Positions 11,161 through 22,705 of a stretch of 64,000 nt of DNA are shown piece by piece. The notes below the pieces were generated by a model, which saw only the letters and a program-made list of their open reading frames with translations, had not been told where the DNA came from and made no database searches. This DNA comes from Malaya genurostris (Eukaryota > Arthropoda > Insecta > Diptera > Culicidae). The position numbers and the translations under genes were made by a program. The stretch lies in NCBI RefSeq assembly GCF_030247185.1, contig NC_080570.1, positions 163,096,882-163,160,881 on the forward strand. Reading direction: 5' to 3'. How positions within the stretch are numbered: the stretch's first letter is position 1; each line of letters begins with the position of its first letter.

Positions 11161-11320
11161 GTATCCGAGGCTCCGTTCAAAAGTCGGTTCTTTTCAAAAG
11201 GCAGCCTAGATCCATTTTTGAAAATAAAACAATGTATGCAAAGTGGCTTTTTGTGACAAAGTCTACATGTCCAGAAAGTTTCATTCAAATCCGAGAATGT
11301 TGCCAACTGCGAATACGATT
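11161..11320 (-). repeat. Satellite-like repeat fragment (paralogue of 51720-52530, without insertion)
   Basis: On the minus strand this reads '...gaatgaaactttctgg', 'acatgtagactttgtcac', 'aaaaagccactttgcat', then 'ccttttgaaaag'. The same blocks occur at 51745-51765 plus 52452-52535, where they are split by a 680 bp foldback element, and in diverged form at 57150-57255. This copy therefore represents the unoccupied state of the site. Confidence 0.6.
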
Positions 11321-11510
11321 TGGAGCGTAATTCGTCTATAGTGAAAAATATATATAGTTGTCGAATATTTGAACGCACAGATAAAATGAGAAGCAACGTA
11401 TAGAGAGAAGATTCTGTCGAAAAACATGTGCGACACATTGTACGATAACATCAAGCGATACGTGAATACTGCATTCCATGGTATGATAGACTGAAGTATT
11501 GTATCACGTT

Positions 11511-11960
11511 TTATTCTATTTCAATACTATATGCAAATGCACGAACCTTCGTTTTGACACTACTCATAAGGTCTTGTACTTCCTTAGGATATTTCCGAAA
11601 CGCCTGCTTCATGACGACCCAGTACCCAGTATCAATTGGCCGTAGCTCCGGTGTGTTCGGGGGCTTGAAGCTCTTTGGCACGAAACTGACCTCATTAGTC
11701 TTGTGCCACTCGAGAACATCTTTCAAGTAATGGCACGAGGCTAAATTCGACCAGAAAAGTGTAGCACCATTGTGTGACCTTAGAAGTGGAAGTAGATGCT
11801 GCTGGAGGCATTCTTTCATATACATCAGCCAGTTGGTCGTCCCGGTTGTCACAATTTAGAGTACGCTTTCCAAATGAGCAAATCGCTTGCCAAATCATGT
11901 ATTTTTTAGCAAACTTTGACATCTTGTGCTTTCCAACGTTTTGTGTGACATTAAACTTAT
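11511..11960 (-). pseudogene. Degenerate DD37E-type transposase
   Basis: Minus-strand frames contain KFAKKYMIWQAICSFGKRT, KECLQQHLLPLLRSH, FWSNLASCHYLKDVLEWHK and PPNTPELRPIDTGYW. These align with the C-terminal half of the DD37E transposases in this window, but the second catalytic Asp is Asn and the Glu position is Asp with an inserted residue, and there is a frame change near 11850. No N-terminal domain or inverted ends were found. It is an old, dead relic. Confidence 0.75.
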
Positions 11961-12071
11961 GATGAACAGTGAAAAAACAGAAGTCCCTGAAGTTTTTAAT
12001 AAAAAATAAATTAAAGTGTTTCAATATCATTTATAAATAGTGTTTATAATAACTGTTTTCAAATCTGTTGG

Positions 12072-12160
12072 CAGTTCAATGCATTAGGGCACTGGTCTTA
12101 CAAGCCAGCTGTTGTTTTTTTGAATCTTGACAAGAAGGGATTCTTAATGACAGTAGGAAT
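12072..12160 (+). mobile_element. tRNA-related SINE fragment
   Basis: The head 'agggcactggtcttacaagc' plus 'cagctgt' and the body 'ggattcttaatgacagtagg' match the SINE at 4293-4436, with a decayed B box. The tail diverges after about 12160 and no target duplication is evident. Confidence 0.6.
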
Positions 12161-13974
12161 ACTGTTTCACCTATTAATGTTCCACTGCAACGAAATAATA
12201 AATGCAAATGCTACTTTCAAATCATCGTTCAGAAATCTTTTCTGATGGAATTGGCCTCTAGTCGAACTTATGCAGTGTAGTTTATCCGTGAGTAGATTTC
12301 ATGCATCAACTACCGTTACTATGAAAAAAATATCATACATCAGTTACCTAATATGAATGACACAAACCGCACAATTTAGCTTTGACTATCAACGAAGAAC
12401 ACGCAATATTTTGTTGCTTTTCAGCAGAACGTGCTAATCAGTGAAAGCGTTTGTACGTTTTATTCACCTCATAGATACGTTTAACCTCATTTATTAAACC
12501 TCTCTTTTAAACGTGCTTAGGTTCAGTGAGAAAATTTCCACAGTTTCCCCAGCCTACTTTGACGTATTACTTCCAGATTGAACACACAAATTCTATTAAC
12601 TTGAATCTTATTTCAAGTTTGACAGATTATTTTTACAAATTCTTCTATCACCAGAACCGCTTAAATTTTGTCAACCTAAAAAATCCAACCCCACATAATT
12701 TCGTTTTACGCACCATTCAATTATTAATGTGAGCATTATTAGTACGGATGAAAGGCTACCGACGCGAGCTGCTCATATGCAAGTGGGCGGGATTCGTTTT
12801 CTTGTACAACGGCTCCCAACGAAGGAGTCTTTTTCCGCACGGTAAAATAGACACGACCTAATGATTTCGGTCCGAGTGGAAGTCCGTCAGCAGCCAGTGC
12901 CAGTGCGCACCGACTTTGCCATCGGATTATAATTGTTGATTCTTCGTAACTTAAATCCCCATGTATATTGCCATGGTGGTGCTCCCTAATGCCCACCGCA
13001 TGCTTCGATTAATTCAACATTTGTGCCAATAATTATTGCGTTTCTGTCATTCTTCATTTTTCCAAGCCTGCTACACTGTTTGAAATTCAACACCTGTCGG
13101 CAACGGATTGCTTTCCGCTTTATCAAAAGCGTGGCACTCCAACTGAAGGAACAACATAGTGATGATTTAAGGAAGTACTTTTTTAATATTCGTGGATTCC
13201 CAATCTATGGTACTATCTGGAGTTAAATAGTATCAGAATTTTAATGTTCAAAATCAAAAGAACAAATATTTTGTTTATAATTTGATCCAGTACAAATTAA
13301 CATCGTTCGTTAAAGGAAGAACGAACAAAACTGTGTCATCGGAGGTAAAAGTTGTACAAGAAATTGCTTACGAATCTCAGTAAGCAATTTTTGCCATAGC
13401 ATAACCACAGGCGATTTACTATGTCATTTTCATAGTGTATAGCACCGAAGGAAATAATCAGTTTGAAGTGATAAACGAACTGCTGGCGAGGAGTGACGAC
13501 AACTTATCTGTAATGTTAGTAATAACTTAAGGCCATCGTCCAGGTACCATGCGCGCGGGTGGTTTTAGGAAATTTTCGATGGAAATTTTGAAAAATTTAC
13601 CGAAACCAAAAACATACAAACCTTTGAAAAGCTTTTATCTATCTGCAGGGCAAAAAATTCGGAGAATTTTACTAGTCTTATCAAAAATAGATCTGAAAAA
13701 ATGAGTTTTTTTGGGATCTATCACAATTATTTGAAAAAATAATTCGATGGTATGATGTTTTTTTTCGAATAAACCTTATGCTAAAATCAACGAATTTCAT
13801 ATAACCGATTTTGTTGAAATTTTTGAAATTCGATGTTTTTCTATGAAAAGCGTGAAAAGGTTTTTCCAAAAATGTGTTCGAATGTAATGAAATTACCCTT
13901 TCACCAGAAATAATGCTGGATATAAATTCACCTTCATGGAGCATTTGCCTCAATTTGATTGCTGAAGTCAAATA
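12161..13974. other. Intergenic DNA, no gene recognised
   Basis: No gene is recognised in 1.8 kb. A small hairpin (ATTGCTTACG...GTAAGCAAT, about 13361-13391) is present. Open frames at 12739-12996 and 13681-13971 on the minus strand look like chance. Confidence 0.35.
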
Positions 13975-14981
13975 AAGCTTGCTTCATTTAGAATTGGAAC
14001 AAACTTTTGCTCATATTGTGGCACTCCTGGTGGACGGATTTGGAAGTTCTTGGCACCCACGTGTCGGGAATTTTGTCAGCTTCACGTATGATTTTTGACA
14101 TTCCGCAAATCGACTGTACTTTGTAAACAATCAACATGGAAGCCGAAATAAGGGAAAAAATTGTGCACAGTTGTTTGGAAAATCCATTGTGGTCTGTATC
14201 TAGGCTAGCTAAACAGCTGAAATTGCCCAAAAACACCGTATGGCGCGTTTTCAAACGGTATAAGGAAACATTGACGACGATTCGGAAGCCTCAAGCCAAT
14301 CGTCGGAGTGGAACTGTCGACCGGAAACTGCGTAGTAAGATTTTGAAGACGATTAAGAGGAATCCTAATCTGTCGGACCGTGATTTGGTCAGAAAATTCG
14401 GTGCTGTCCATAGTACCGTGAGGAGAACTCGACTCCGGAAAGGAATCAAGTCATAACGAGCTAGCAAACAGCCAAATCGGACCATAAAACAGAATAGTGT
14501 GGTCGAAAATCGTGCTCGGAAACTATATGACCAGGTGCTGACCAAGTATGACGAGTGTCTTCTGATGGACGATATGTCAAGGCTGACTTCGGGCAAATCT
14601 CAGGTCAAAAATTTTACTTAGCAACGGCTCGGGGGGATGTTCCAGCCAAATTTAAATCTGTTTTTGCCGACAAATTTGCAAGAAAATTTATGATTTGGCA
14701 GGGCATTTGCAGCTGTGGCAAAAAAAAGTTTTCGTTACAAATAAGACAATGACATCGGAACTATACCAAAAAGAGTGTCTCCAAAAACGTTCATTCGATC
14801 CCACGACCATCCCGTAATGTTTTTGCCAGATTTGGCAAGCCGTCATTACAGCAAAGTCATTCAAGAATGGTATGCAGAGAAAGGGGTCCAGTTTGTTCCG
14901 AAAAAACCTTAACCCACCCAACTGCCCCCAGTTCCGCCCTCCTGAGAAATACTGGGCAATCATGAAGAGGAGACTCAAGGT
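13975..14981 (+). mobile_element. Tc1/mariner DD37E element, 3' truncated (subfamily A copy 2)
   Basis: The left end AAGCTTGCTTCA follows TA at 13973-13974 and matches the ends of the element at 1094-2343. The 5' leader and transposase match that copy closely up to about 14981, where homology stops inside the C-terminal codons (after KRRLK). The right inverted end is missing. Confidence 0.85.
14136..14981 (+). pseudogene. DD37E transposase pseudogene (subfamily A copy 2)
   Basis: The ATG at 14136 opens MEAEIREKIVHSCLENPLW..., the paired helix-turn-helix domain. It stops at TAA 14454-14456, where copy 1 has a sense codon. Later fragments include KADFGQISGQKFYLATARGD, FLPDLASRHYSKVIQEWY (usual W replaced by L) and RPPEKYWAIMKRRLK (usual I replaced by P), in shifting frames. 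The catalytic domain is recognisable but broken and the C-terminus is missing. Confidence 0.8.
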
Positions 14982-16775
14982 AAAGGAAAAGGTTGTCCAT
15001 CACATCTTTTCTTAAAAGTGGTATAACAAGACGTGAGTTTGTATCTTGCAAATATTATTTAACCAGAAACTGTTGGTAAACGCTTTTGTACAGAAACTTG
15101 AATTAATCCTTTCAATCGAGCGAACTGTTCAACGTCAGTAAATTTCAACCGCCGCTCATGGGTGCGCTTACAAGCACAATTAGTAAACATACCATCCTGA
15201 CGTCTATCGAGCCAAAGTCACGCCGTTCAGCCATCAAGCTTCAACAAACAAAGCTGGATTTTAAATCCCAACCCGAAGAGCACAGAAGCAAACGTAGAAG
15301 ATACTGTTGCCGCGGGTACACAAGCTGCGTCAGTGTTACTCCAAAGTTCGAATGTGGCGTGATCGGGAGGACCGTCGTGCTAATCAGTCGAAGCTTGCAT
15401 ACCCTACTTACCCACCCAAACCACTCCCGTGCAATTTCATCTACGCTCATCAGACGCCTTTTACCGTGCGCGAAGCTCCCATTCGCTGTTTATATTTGTA
15501 CGTACGTTTGTTTCCTCAGAGCAACTCAATTCTCTCTCTCTCTCTCTCTCTCTCCCTCTACTTGCCGGTATCATGATAGAAAACGGATTCGTCATTCGCA
15601 GATTAATGAAGGCGAGCAGTTGACGTGCGATTCGCCGTACGAACCGGGTAAAACTCTGTCGTAAACAAACAAGATAGGTCAAATCGGTTGCCTAAGGCTT
15701 GCCGTTATCAGTACTATACTGTCAATGTAACCCTTTAATGATCAACTTATCAGCAATTTTCGAACGATGGTAATTGTAATTTTACAAACATATTAGTAGT
15801 CGCACATCAGATGATGTGATAAACCATGACCACAGATTGCTTGCTGAACGCGAAACATTTTTCTCTGGAGCAATTTAAATAAATAAATAAATGGACATGG
15901 GTTGCTAGTTATTGCTAAAATTTTGAGCAGTAATTTATGCGAATCCTTGTTTGTCCTATGAAGCTTTTCCGATGCTTGATACCGAATTTATAACTATACA
16001 CTACAGTATCGGATGTTACAACGGTAAACTTTGCTCGTATGTTATCTCCAGAGTCAGCTGATAGACGCACAGAATCCGTCATAAATTCTCTTATCGGGTT
16101 CGGTATGTATCATGTGAACTGAACGATAATAATACATTGGATTCAAGTATTGTTTTTGATTAAAAAACGTATGATAAGAATAAACCTGAATCGAGCTTAA
16201 TCGAAAAATAGGCTGGACTAAACTCGTGATAAATGAATTAAAGTTCACAATGGAGAACCGTTTCATGGAAACGAACGAGTCATTTCCTCATGAGTCGGCA
16301 AATTTCATGATATTCGCTTTAGATTTGAACAGTTCCATAGTCATTGTACACGTAGCACGAATTATTTGTGTTTAACTCTCGAGTGTGTCTCGTATTAAAA
16401 AAAAATTGCTTCCTGTCAAAAGCCTAATAAATGAGTAGCTTATTAGTTTTGGTCATATCTCAAACTTTCAGTAGAGTTTTCAGTTTTCAACGTCACAGCA
16501 GATGCCCAAACAAGGGACCTCTGCGGTGTATATTATGTATTTAAAGTAAAGAAAAAATCATCTTAACGAAAGGCCTACGACTTATTATACTGTTCCATAG
16601 GAACGGTATAGAATTTGGCAAGCGAGGGGACGAATGTAATCTCATGGAAGTGTATGATAGGTTTCAAATTGATAAAATTGCAGTAATAAATTGCAGCTTC
16701 TGTTGACTTTACAAAATGATAACGAAGATTCATATATTAAAGGTTAGAACCAATACAAATATGTGAATTTTGATT
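14982..16775. other. Intergenic DNA with a CT microsatellite
   Basis: No gene is supportable. The open frame 15158-15664 (plus) has a codon bias shaped by the CT tract and overlaps equal frames in other phases, so it is not called. Only the CT repeat at about 15531-15556 is distinctive. Confidence 0.35.
15531..15556. repeat. (CT)n microsatellite
   Basis: About twelve uninterrupted CT units followed by CCCTCT. Simple sequence repeat with no assigned role. Confidence 0.9.
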
Positions 16776-16985
16776 TAAAAAAAATTTTTTTTTTCGAGAT
16801 GACACCAAATCTCGACGTTTCATGCAATTCTTAATTCTTCTGGCTTCCAAAAAATCAATTTCGGAAATTTTATGGTATCTCTCACCTCATACCCCCACAT
16901 CCCCTATGGTGCTTTTTCAAACTTTGACCATCGGGCGGGGCACCCCTTACCAATATCCGATTTAGCTCAAATTTTGCAATCTCAG
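16776..16985. repeat. Partial copy of the foldback family at 10297-10735
   Basis: Shares 'cgagatgacaccaaatctc', 'gacgtttcatgcaatt', 'ctatggtgctttttcaa', 'gggcaccccttac' and 'ctcaaattttgca' in the same order as 10460-10650. Only one arm is present. Confidence 0.6.
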
Positions 16986-17009
16986 AGAAAAGTGAGTAAG
17001 ATCAATTGT

Positions 17010-17340
17010 TGAGATCTTTCATTTGAATCTAAGTTTGTAGCAATCGAAATGACTGAGCAAAGTGAGATCCATTTTGTAATATATGACCACTATTATCGGT
17101 GCTTCCGGAACCGGATACCAGGAGAACCATGATAACTGGAATCGGTTTGTTTAGCTCCCTACAGATAATGGCTATCGATTTGTGTAGTGAGATTTGTGAG
17201 AAAAGTGAGTGAGATTCACATTTAAGATGGAATATTTGACAACCGTTTCCGGTGCTTCCGGCACCGGAAATCAGGATCCAGAATAGCCGGAATCGGTTTG
17301 TTTTACTGCTTACTCGTAATAGCTACCGATTGATGTAGTT
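17010..17340 (+). repeat. Dispersed 'CCGGAACCGG' repeat, two diverged units
   Basis: Two units each contain 'ggtgcttccgg.accgga', 'ccggaatcggtttgtt' like blocks and 'gctaccgatt', spaced about 170 bp. Related to but distinct from the family at 5520-6480. Confidence 0.55.
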
Positions 17341-17352
17341 TGAAGGGGAACC

Positions 17353-17951
17353 GGGTCATTTCGCCGAAAGGGACATTTCGCCGAAAGTCGTTTTATCGAA
17401 TGCCATTTCGTCGAAAGATGGCTCGGCGGCATAAAGCCATCGAGGCGACACCAGCTCAGGTGGCCACCGACCCGCCGTCGGAAGCTGAGGCCTCTTGCAT
17501 ACAAACCTGTAACCGCCTCGTTTTCCCGGTCTACTCAGAGTTAGGTTTCTTTGCTTTAGTTAGGTCCGAACGAGGGGTAGCGAGGTCGGACAGCACACGA
17601 ACCAAATCGATGTGGAGAAGTCGCATTAGATCTTTTCCCACTTAGTGAACGGAAAACACCAAATACATTCGCCTGGTAGATACACCTATGCAATTGCTTT
17701 GATACTTAGTGGCTAACAGTCAACAAGTTCCCTTGGAAACTCCGTTGTGAGGTTCATAAATCAGTACAAGAAGCAATCTTTATTCAAGAAATACAATTGT
17801 AGGTCAACAAAACGGGCGTTTACGTATTATAATTGGTTTGTCTTTATTTAAAATCAATTCCAATCATGATATTAAGACAATTGCAGGATTCGGTGAAATG
17901 ATCCTTTCGGCGAAACAGCTTTCGGTGAAATGGCTTTCGGCGAAATGACCC
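17353..17951. mobile_element. 599 bp element with subterminal TTTCGCCGAAA motifs in inverted ends
   Basis: The left end starts GGGTCATTTCGCCGAAAG and repeats ATTTCGCCGAAAG or close variants three more times to about 17417. The right end (17889-17951) has the same motif array in reverse complement, closing with CTTTCGGCGAAATGACCC. The interior is ordinary non-coding sequence. Inverted ends built from an oligonucleotide array are typical of non-autonomous foldback-type DNA transposons. No clear target-site duplication is seen and the superfamily is not assigned. Confidence 0.7.
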
Positions 17952-18009
17952 TGATCCGTTTTGAGATCAGTTTAGACAATTTTATACCATTTTTGTTTCG
18001 CCGCTTTGA

Positions 18010-18250
18010 GTGACGGTATAAAATTGTTAATACACTTCACCCCATAACTCCGAAACCGGAAGTCGGATCCGGATGAAATTCAGGAATTCCGTATAGGACC
18101 ACCTTTTGTGTGAACGTAAGTTTGTCAAAATCGGTTCAGTCAGCTTCGAGCAAACCTAAGGAGATTATTTGATGCACATACAGATTATTTGATACACACA
18201 CAGACATTGCTCAGCTCGACGAACTGAGTCGAATATTGTATGAAACTTTT
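18010..18250 (+). repeat. Dispersed 'CCGGAACCGGAAGTCGG' repeat, single unit with closing block
   Basis: Contains 'actccgaaaccggaagtcgg', 'atccggatgaaattcag', 'gtcaaaatcggttcagtcag', two 'cagattatttgat.cacaca' blocks and the closing palindrome-like 'ctcagctcgacgaactgag' + 'tcgaatattgta'. Same family as 5520-6480. Confidence 0.65.
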
Positions 18251-18926
18251 TACTAGTCGATTTTTCAAAAACAAAACAAAACAAAAGGTTTCACCTCACT
18301 ATTAGGTGGAATGAGAACATTTCTCAGAAAATATCGAAATTTATATGTTAATTTTTAAGGAAAAAAACATTGTCAATCATGCAAATTTTTTCATTTGTGA
18401 AACCCTTAGCTATAGGCTATTTAAAGTCGATTTGATAAAAAAAAAATTTTCGATTTGAACGAAATTTTGTTACAAGATAGGTGACTTTCGGTGGTTTAGT
18501 TTTCGATGAAATTACACTGAAAAAAAAACAGTTTGGACAAAGAAAAGTTGTTTTCAAACCACTTTTTTTTCTTAATAGTGTCCAACTTGAATTTTTGACT
18601 GTAGCCCGCATAGCGTTTTGGCTACCTGGGCAGCCATGGCCACCAGACGGCTACCAAAATTGATTCAGTGACGGTTGTCAAATCCAATTTGACAAAACAA
18701 AGTCGTCTGTATCTAAGTTAGCCGAGCGTTTTCATCTTCTCACCTTCGCTGAAAATGTCAAAGATTTCAATGTGGAAAAATCCTGGTGGATACGGTTGTA
18801 TCGTTTGAGTTGTATATCTGGCTGCGGTGAGGCAGTCGGTCGCCAGAATGTCTGCCAGCCATATTATTCCAGCTGGCAGCGTTCAGTCAGCCATCTGGCA
18901 GCCATGCGTATGCGGGAGGGAGCGAA

Positions 18927-19457
18927 ACTTGACTAATTTTGTAAAAGTCATCCACACTTTTTCGTAGGACTTGTCAGTTTTCGACTACAGCCCTTTGAAA
19001 AAAGTGTGTTTTTTTCTGCAAACTGCCTTTAAGTTTTCAAAATCTATTTTTTCTCAGTGTAGGAGTCGGTTAGGAGTTTTTTCCATGTTATTATTCGAAA
19101 ACTAATTTTGCAAAAACCACCCACAAACCACTTTTTTCGTAGGATTTGTCAGTTTTCGACTACAGCCATTTGAAAAAAAGTGTATTTTTTTCTGCAAACT
19201 GTCTTTAAGTTTTCAAAATCTATTTTTCTCAGTGTAGGAGTCGGTTAGGAGTTTTTTCCATGTTTTTATTCGAAAACTTGACTAATTTTGCAAAAATCAC
19301 CCACAAACCACTTTTTTTCGTAGGATTTGTCAGTTTTCGACTACAGTCATTTGAAAAAAAAATTGTGTTTTGTGCAAACCTTTTGTCTTTAAGTTTTCAA
19401 AATCGATTTTTCCCAGTTTAGGAGTCGATTAGAAGTTTTTTTTCCATGTTTTTATTT
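18927..19457. repeat. Three-copy tandem repeat, ~170-180 bp unit
   Basis: Units start at about 18931, 19100 and 19279 with 'gactaattttg.aaaa'. They contain 'gtcagttttcgactacag', 'tttaagttttcaaaatc' and 'tcagtgtaggagtcggttag'. The reverse complement of this unit resembles the units at 52600-53328 and 55988-57450 ('acactgaaaaa', 'gtcgaaaaattacaaa', 'tttcacaaaatcagtcaaa'), so it belongs to a satellite-like family present at several sites in the window. Confidence 0.7.
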
Positions 19458-19860
19458 TTTTTCTTGTTTTCGACGAACGCGGAGGCCAATTCACCGGTCC
19501 ATTTCTCGAAACAATGTTGTCGTTGAAAGGTTCTTTCAATAAGTCGATTGTTGCTGCCGCAGTATGACAAGTGGCACCATCCGGTTGAAACCGCATTTCG
19601 TTCACATCCATATATTGAAGATTTGTCAACAACAATTCATTGTTCATGGTTCTGCATCGATTTCCATTCACGGTAACGAGTCGTCCTCACTCATTTTTTA
19701 AGAAAATAATAAGGACCAATGATTCCACCCATGCCCATAAACCACTCCAAACAGTACTTTTACCGGGATGCATCAGTAATTCTTGAACGGCGTGTGGATT
19801 ATCTTTGAAACAAATAGGGCAATTTTGCTCTTTCACTTACTCTTCCAACCATAAATGCGA
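19445..19860 (-). pseudogene. Mariner-superfamily transposase fragment (probably DD41D type)
   Basis: The minus strand reads HPGKSTVWSGLWAW, then after frame changes VTVNGNRCRTMNNELL, QPDGATCHTAAATIDLLKE and SRNGPVNWPPRS. These are conserved blocks of an insect mariner-superfamily transposase in which the second Asp lies in QQDGATCHT. The fragment ends just before the third catalytic Asp. That family has about 41 residues between these two Asp, hence the tentative DD41D label, which is from family knowledge. Broken and truncated at both ends. Confidence 0.7.
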
Positions 19861-20006
19861 CCATCATTGAAGAGAATTTTGCGCTCTAAACAGTTTTAAT
19901 TGAACACTGATTTTAAAAATAAATTTTCACGATTTGGAAGCGATATTCTGGAGTTAACCCATTCACGATGATTTGCCAAACAATACTGAGTAGAGACGTC
20001 ACTTTA

Positions 20007-21276
20007 AAGACTGTCCCAGAAAGTATGGACGCACTTTGATTGCGCTGTAAATAATTCACAAGTGATAGATATTCAAATTTTATTCGATATACTGATAATA
20101 TTAGACTACAACAACAGAATATTATTCTCAACATTTGCTACTTAGCCATTGTAGACTAGCTGGCGCACCTGCTTGCGAACGTTCCTCATAAAATTCCGTA
20201 CAGACTTCTTGGCGACAAGTTTTGACACTTTTTTCCAATCTTTTTCGAAATGTTGAATGGTTTCGTCATGTTTCCTAAGATATGCCTTCGTTGATGCCCA
20301 AAATTCCTCAATTGGTCGAAGTTGTGGGCAATTTGGTGGATTCATGTCTTTTGGGACGAAAGGGACATTTTTGGTAGTAAACCATTCTACCGTTGATTTC
20401 GAGTAGTGGCAAGAAGCAAGATCTGGTCAGAAGACAACAGGATCCTTGTGGCTTCAAATCATGGGTAGAAGTCGTTTTTGTAAACATTCCTTGATGTATA
20501 TTCCGCTGTTCATTGAAGCAGTAGTGATAAAGGGTTTCGAAATCTTATCGCAGCTACAAATTGCTTGCCAGACCATAGCTTTCTTATCAAATTTTTGACT
20601 TCAATCGATGTCTCGGACTGGTTTAACACTTGCCCTTCTCGCACCGTATAATATTGTGGTCCCGGCAAGGATTTGTAATCGAGTTTCACGTAGGTTTCGT
20701 CGTCCATGATTATGCAGTTCAAATTTCCAGCAAGAATCGTACAGCTTTCGAACCCTCGGTCTGATCGATGCTTCTTGTTTCGGACTACGTTTTGGTTGTT
20801 TCTGCTTCTTATAGGTTCGAAGATTCAAACGTTCCTTAGCACGAAGAACATTTGACTTCGAAGTGCCCACTTTTTTGGCCACATCCCGAACTGAAACCTC
20901 CTTCTTTTGCTCGAATGCCTTCAGTATACGCTTATCCAACTGAGGGTTAGCAGGACCGTTTTCGGTTTATCCTCAAAGGTGTTATCATTACCGAACTTCC
21001 TGATTGCATTTCGCACGGCTTTTTCACTTACTCCTTCCATTTTGGCTATCTTTCTCAGTGACAGTTCTGTGCACCATTTGTACATAATTTTCCGATGTTG
21101 TTCTCCTGAAAGTCCACGCATCTCGAAACAAACTAATGAGAACGAATAAACAACTGCACAAGTGGTTAGAGAAGAAACTGTAAACAACAGGACGCAGCCA
21201 TAAAAATTGACAGATTCTGAACCCTTCCGAAATGGCAGCGGTTTTTGGTTGCGTCCATACTTTCTGGGACAGTCTT
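20007..21276 (-). mobile_element. Tc1/mariner DD37E element, full length, TA-flanked (subfamily C copy 1)
   Basis: A 1270 bp element between TA at 20005-20006 and 21277-21278. The inverted ends read AAGACTGTCCCAGAAAG (left) and CTTTCTGGGACAGTCTT (right). The same ends bound the element at 62231-63397. The interior on the minus strand is a frameshifted DD37E transposase. Confidence 0.9.
20142..21119 (-). pseudogene. DD37E transposase pseudogene (subfamily C copy 1)
   Basis: It starts at MRGLSGEQHRKIMYKW (ATG at about 21119). The helix-turn-helix domain continues to FGNDNTFEDKPK, shifts frame near 20940, then runs through MDKRILKAFEQKKEVSVRD, shifts again, and carries the first Asp in CIIMDDETYVKLDYKSLPGP. 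The FWPD motif has its Trp codon changed to TGA (complement of 20427-20429). The end segment holds PPNCPQLRPIEEFW and VRKQVRQLVYNG. The spacing between the second Asp and Glu is 37. It is inactive, with at least three frame changes and a stop. Confidence 0.85.
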
Positions 21277-21278
21277 TA

Positions 21279-22705
21279 CACTTTAAAAAAACCATTTTCA
21301 GAGATCCCTATTGAAAAAAACAAACCTGAGCCGAAATTAACGATTAAGGCTTCGATCGCTTCCCCATCCATCTTATTCACCCGGTTAGGCACCTTCGGAT
21401 TATTAATAGTTTCTATTCCGCCATCGCTACAGTCTGTTAAATAGGAATTCATTCATTTGAGGGTTTGGAACCTCTTGGGTTCCAGTTTGTGCTAAAGTGC
21501 ACATGACGTAACGTTTCGCATTCAGCTCATCAGTGCATTAGCAGATTATGTTGATCTACTAATGCCACCTCGCGGATCAACATAATCCGCTAAGCAGACG
21601 TAAAGTCGTTGCTACTTACAACGCACTTATTTTACACTAATTGTGCAATGTCTATTCTGACGTGCCGAAAGTAACGAAACCAATTGACGACATTGGTTCA
21701 TTGTTTAGGGGTCATCTCTAATTTCGTAAAACGATAATGCTCAAAAGTTTAAGCAACTCAAAAAAAAAAAGTCCCTATGCAAAATGTTGAGCTAAATTGG
21801 ATATGGGGAAGTGTACGACAACCGTTCGATGAACCGGGACGATCGAGATAATACGGATTAAGGTCTTAAAGTTGACCAAAGCTTCAACCTTTGGACAGTT
21901 GGAACAATCTTTGTGTACCGCGAAAAGAAAAGGAGTTAAGATTATTTTTTTCAACATCACTGCATCGGTGCATGCATGATATTGATAATGTATAGAAAGT
22001 GACACATTTCTTTCCCTGGCTATCACAAACACTTGATTCAAAGTACAAACCGGTGCAATCAAACAACGTCAACGGAACCGCTTATGGGATCTATTTTCAG
22101 AGCACAAGTCGTGATCGATCTGGTAGCTGATAAGGGCCAAGTTAACAAAATGTCACCTCCAAATGCTTAATTTTGTAAGATATAAAAATTCCCATTCCGC
22201 CAATTATCGGATGATGGATGAGGTTACCAGAAATAATGGAACGTGAACGAAGGTCTCTAGTCTATCGGAACTCGGTAGGGACATAGCAACCAAAGAAGTA
22301 AACAAACTCGGTTTAGAATTGTATACAATAACCTGTAATGTATTAAATTTTTATTTTTAAACAGTTATGATTGAATGAGTAAACAATAATAGAGCTCTTG
22401 TAAACATACATTGCTTATCTAACAGACGAAAAATATAAACTTCTCTTAAATTTAAACTCCCCGGGGAAATAGATTATCATTCAACAGAAACATTCATCAT
22501 ACAACGGATACACACCAGTCATTCACAGTTCCCATGCATCAACCAAAATTGGAAAGGACCGGCTGGACAGAGAAATTCAACGCTGAATTCATCTTCCGGC
22601 AGGTGGCAAACACGACTTAAAATAGCGAAAATCATATCAAACTAATAAATCTTCTACTAGTTAATCAGTTCAATAACTTCCTCGAGGGCACCCCCCCGGT
22701 TCCCA
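21279..22705. other. Intergenic DNA 3' of Lsd-2
   Basis: No gene is recognised. A strong stem-loop lies at 21541-21594: GCAGATTATGTTGATC pairs with GATCAACATAATCCGC around an 18-base loop, in a block partly shared with 2485-2640. The 3' UTR of Lsd-2 must begin just below 22706, but I cannot place its polyadenylation site with confidence. Confidence 0.4.

Noticed and set aside
15158..15664. 168-codon plus-strand frame
   Set aside because: It overlaps frames of similar length in other phases, passes through a CT microsatellite and has no family match I know.
18927..19457. CRISPR-like array
   Set aside because: Three long units without short spacers, in eukaryotic DNA. It is a satellite-type tandem repeat.
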